Shown: positions 61,854 to 64,000 of the stretch, piece by piece
How positions within the stretch are numbered: the first letter of the stretch is position 1
Layout: each line of letters opens with the position of its first letter
NCBI GenBank assembly: GCA_039105265.1
Contig: JAPFFF010000008.1
Span: 4,588,001-4,652,000 of the forward strand
Origin: Tritrichomonas musculus
Lineage: Eukaryota > Parabasalia > Tritrichomonadida > Tritrichomonadidae
DNA: 64,000 nt
Direction: 5' to 3'
Made by a program: the position numbers and the translations under genes
The notes under the pieces: generated by a model
What the model was told of the DNA's origin: nothing
Seen by the model: the letters and a program-made list of their open reading frames with translations, nothing else
Databases searched by the model: none

Positions 61854-64000
61854 ATGCTTGAATTAGTTCTTTCGAAATTAATTACACATTACCTTAAAGA
61901 ATATATTCAGAAAATCGATTCTTCTCAAATGGAAATGAAAATTTGGAAAGGTCATGCAACATTTGATAATCTTGATTTATTATCCACTGCTTTATCAGCA
62001 CATCATATTCCATTATTTATCAAAAAAGGAACAATTAATCATGTAGATCTAAATTTCCCTTGGAAAAAATTGAATACTGAAGCATGCGTTATTGAAATTA
62101 AGGATGTTTATATTGTATGTTCACTAGATGGCCAGATCTTGATTCAAAAAGATCTTCAAGCAACAGAAGATGCCATTCATTTAGAGGATACAAAAAAAGA
62201 TTTTAGTAAGGAAGATGCAAAGGGGACATGGCAATCACTAGCCAATACTGTAATTGATAATGCAAGAATTGATATCGAAAACATTCATTTCCGTATTGAA
62301 ATTCCATGGCGAAATTCAAATGTCGCACTTGGTTTTATCATACCAAAGATATCAATGCATACAGTTGATGAAAATAATCAACAAATAAAAGTAATTAAAC
62401 ATTTTCAAATTCTTAGGAAATTATTAACTTTTGAAGGTTTATCAATTTACTTTGATATATATACAGAGCCTGTTGAATTAAATGAAAATTTTTTATGTAC
62501 GATGATTCAATTAATGAAGTCAGATTGGCCTCATCAGTATATAATGAGTCCATTAACAATAGAATGTTTACTTATTCACACAAGAAATAATCCAGATGTA
62601 ATCCAAAATCAACTCGAAATTCTCACGAAAGATATTTTTTTTTCTCTTGATTTTTTACAGTGTCGTGCACTTTTGGAACTTAATGAAGAATGGAAAAGAT
62701 TTTCGATTCAAAGAAAGTATGCTCATTGTTTGAGACCTATAGATTTCGAATCTACAAATGACAACTGGCTATATGCACATAGATGTGCTATATCAAGGGC
62801 ATTTCATCATATATTTAAACCTAAATTGGCTATAATTATTTTGACAAATAGACAAAAATATTTAAAAGCTTATCGAAAGCTTCATACCGACACAAAAAAT
62901 CCGCTCATTAAGTCGCTGAAAGTTTTTGATCCATCCCTTGAAAAATTAGAAAATAAGATTGGGCCTCAAGCTTCTTTATTTTTGCGCCAATTTGCTGAAG
63001 CTGTCACCAGAAAAGAGAGTAAGGAAAAGGACACTTCGCTATCTGCACTTGATATGTCTGAACTCAAAGGACTCATCAATACAACTGACCAATTTTTTAA
63101 ATCATCTTCATTTTCAATGAGCTTGGATATTCCATCATTCAAACTTGGTTTAAATTATTCAGTTGATCAGCCATTATTCACAATAGATTTCATTAGGACG
63201 ATAGGAGAACTGAAAAGTACTGAAAAAGAAGTGAATGTTTCGTTGAAAATCACTAATTTAGAGATGAAAAGTTATTTTAATAACCAAATTAGGCAGATAT
63301 TTAATGTTAACAGATCTATTCTAGATTCATTCCTAATATTACATCTTACAATTCCAACGAGCACCAGCGCGTCTACGATTACAGTTGATGTTGCTCCATT
63401 CATGATCAATCTTGATTCAGACGCATTAAATAATACCGCTACTTTTTTTGCCAATTTCCAAGATTCATCTGGACAATCAGAAAGCCAAGACAAAGAAAGA
63501 AAAATCATTGTTCTCGATGTAGCAGAGCAATTCCAAAAATTGACTACATTTAAAAACTATTCAATGACAGTGAATTTCAATGAAATTGTTACCGTTTTCC
63601 CTTTCGTACACCATGAAGAAAACACTGAACTGAGACTAGAAATTTCCAGGATCATGATTTCAAAGGAATTGAACGAAGTCATCCAACCTGATGCGCCTTC
63701 ATTTGATATGAACTTTAATTTGAGCTTCACAATTAATCAGTTCCAATTTGCCGGTTTTCCTTTAATTTCATCCTTTACGACCCACTTTCTTGCGTCTGTT
63801 ACTTTTTATCAAAAATCAACAAATATTGATGTTAACACCAAGTTTGTTCTTGATAATCTCGCCTTTTATATGATGAATTTTGACTACCAAAGTGTAATGG
63901 ACACCATCCACACAATTCTGTCTTTAGAGATATTCAACTTGTCAGCACCAGAAATCTCATCTGATACAAAAACGGTTATGTCATTTACACGTACTCAATT
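61854..64000 (+). CDS. VPS13: VPS13-like bridge lipid-transfer protein, 3' end outside window
   Basis: The frame is open from ATG 61854 to the last base of the window (715 codons), so only the N-terminal part is seen. The start, MLELVLSKLITHYLKEYIQK and IDSSQMEMKIWKGHATFDNL, is the chorein N-terminal signature of VPS13 (compare LLNKYLGEYIENLD...QLKLGIWNG in other VPS13 proteins). At about 65 residues comes LNFPWKKL, equal to the conserved I-P-W-K/N-L-x block, and amphipathic beta strands follow throughout, as expected of the repeating-beta-groove lipid channel. VPS13 and ATG2 proteins move phospholipids between membranes at contact sites; full-length VPS13 usually exceeds 3,000 residues. The subtype cannot be told from this part. 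Confidence 0.88.
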   Translation, partial: MLELVLSKLITHYLKEYIQKIDSSQMEMKIWKGHATFDNLDLLSTALSAHHIPLFIKKGTINHVDLNFPWKKLNTEACVIEIKDVYIVCSLDGQILIQKDLQATEDAIHLEDTKKDFSKEDAKGTWQSLANTVIDNARIDIENIHFRIEIPWRNSNVALGFIIPKISMHTVDENNQQIKVIKHFQILRKLLTFEGLSIYFDIYTEPVELNENFLCTMIQLMKSDWPHQYIMSPLTIECLLIHTRNNPDVIQNQLEILTKDIFFSLDFLQCRALLELNEEWKRFSIQRKYAHCLRPIDFESTNDNWLYAHRCAISRAFHHIFKPKLAIIILTNRQKYLKAYRKLHTDTKNPLIKSLKVFDPSLEKLENKIGPQASLFLRQFAEAVTRKESKEKDTSLSALDMSELKGLINTTDQFFKSSSFSMSLDIPSFKLGLNYSVDQPLFTIDFIRTIGELKSTEKEVNVSLKITNLEMKSYFNNQIRQIFNVNRSILDSFLILHLTIPTSTSASTITVDVAPFMINLDSDALNNTATFFANFQDSSGQSESQDKERKIIVLDVAEQFQKLTTFKNYSMTVNFNEIVTVFPFVHHEENTELRLEISRIMISKELNEVIQPDAPSFDMNFNLSFTINQFQFAGFPLISSFTTHFLASVTFYQKSTNIDVNTKFVLDNLAFYMMNFDYQSVMDTIHTILSLEIFNLSAPEISSDTKTVMSFTRTQ

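Noticed and set aside
1-64000. Retroviral, LTR or Polinton-type elements
   Set aside because: No reverse transcriptase, integrase of that type, capsid, packaging ATPase or protein-primed polymerase signature was seen; all mobile elements here are plain DNA transposons.

Overview
The window looks like nuclear DNA of a parabasalid flagellate, most likely a Tritrichomonas- or Trichomonas-type protist. The DNA is very AT-rich, genes of up to 1,267 codons run without introns, intergenic gaps are short, and TAA, TAG and TGA all act as stops. Two genes start just after a TCA-Y-T-W initiator of the trichomonad kind. Two ciliary transition-zone genes (TMEM231 and TMEM67/meckelin) fit a flagellate, and DNA transposons are abundant. 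Species assignment is inference; no rRNA or tRNA gene was seen.

Left arm (1-17,264): a VPS9-like protein cut by the window edge, an anchored alpha/beta hydrolase, a bacterial-style uridine-kinase-family protein, TMEM231, and a Rho-type GTPase with a large insert and two substitutions expected to abolish GTP hydrolysis. Then comes a minus-strand cluster of one family: two full-length proteins made of about ten beta-grasp (ubiquitin-like) modules plus a pseudokinase, one internally deleted copy, and one chimeric fossil in which the family's N-terminus runs into the tail of a GH65 glycosidase.

Middle (17,309-43,976): a nested pile of DNA transposons. The most striking is a 17.4-kb unit with perfect 35-bp inverted ends. 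It holds an apparently intact pogo/CENP-B-type transposase and a 14.6-kb array of about 630 copies of a 23-bp repeat. To its right is a MITE and then a 6.7-kb Tc1-like element with 56-bp inverted ends, TA target duplications and a DD34E transposase. Two inverted copies of an 865-bp MITE with short target duplications sit in the pile; one interrupts a 190-bp tandem repeat, which preserves its empty site.

Right arm (43,977-64,000): a possible peptidase-prodomain remnant, a TRAPPC10-like vesicle-tethering subunit, two orphan helical-repeat proteins, a deleted Tc1 fossil, meckelin (TMEM67), an NRBP/WNK-like pseudokinase, a tubulin-tyrosine-ligase-family enzyme, two nested TA-flanked MITEs, and the first 715 codons of a VPS13-like lipid-transfer protein that runs off the window.

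Functionally the host genes lean to the cilium and microtubules (TMEM231, TMEM67, TTL-like) and to membrane traffic (VPS9-like, TRAPPC10-like, VPS13). Several signalling proteins have lost catalytic residues: three pseudokinases and one GTPase. All assignments come from reading motifs by eye; no database search was run.
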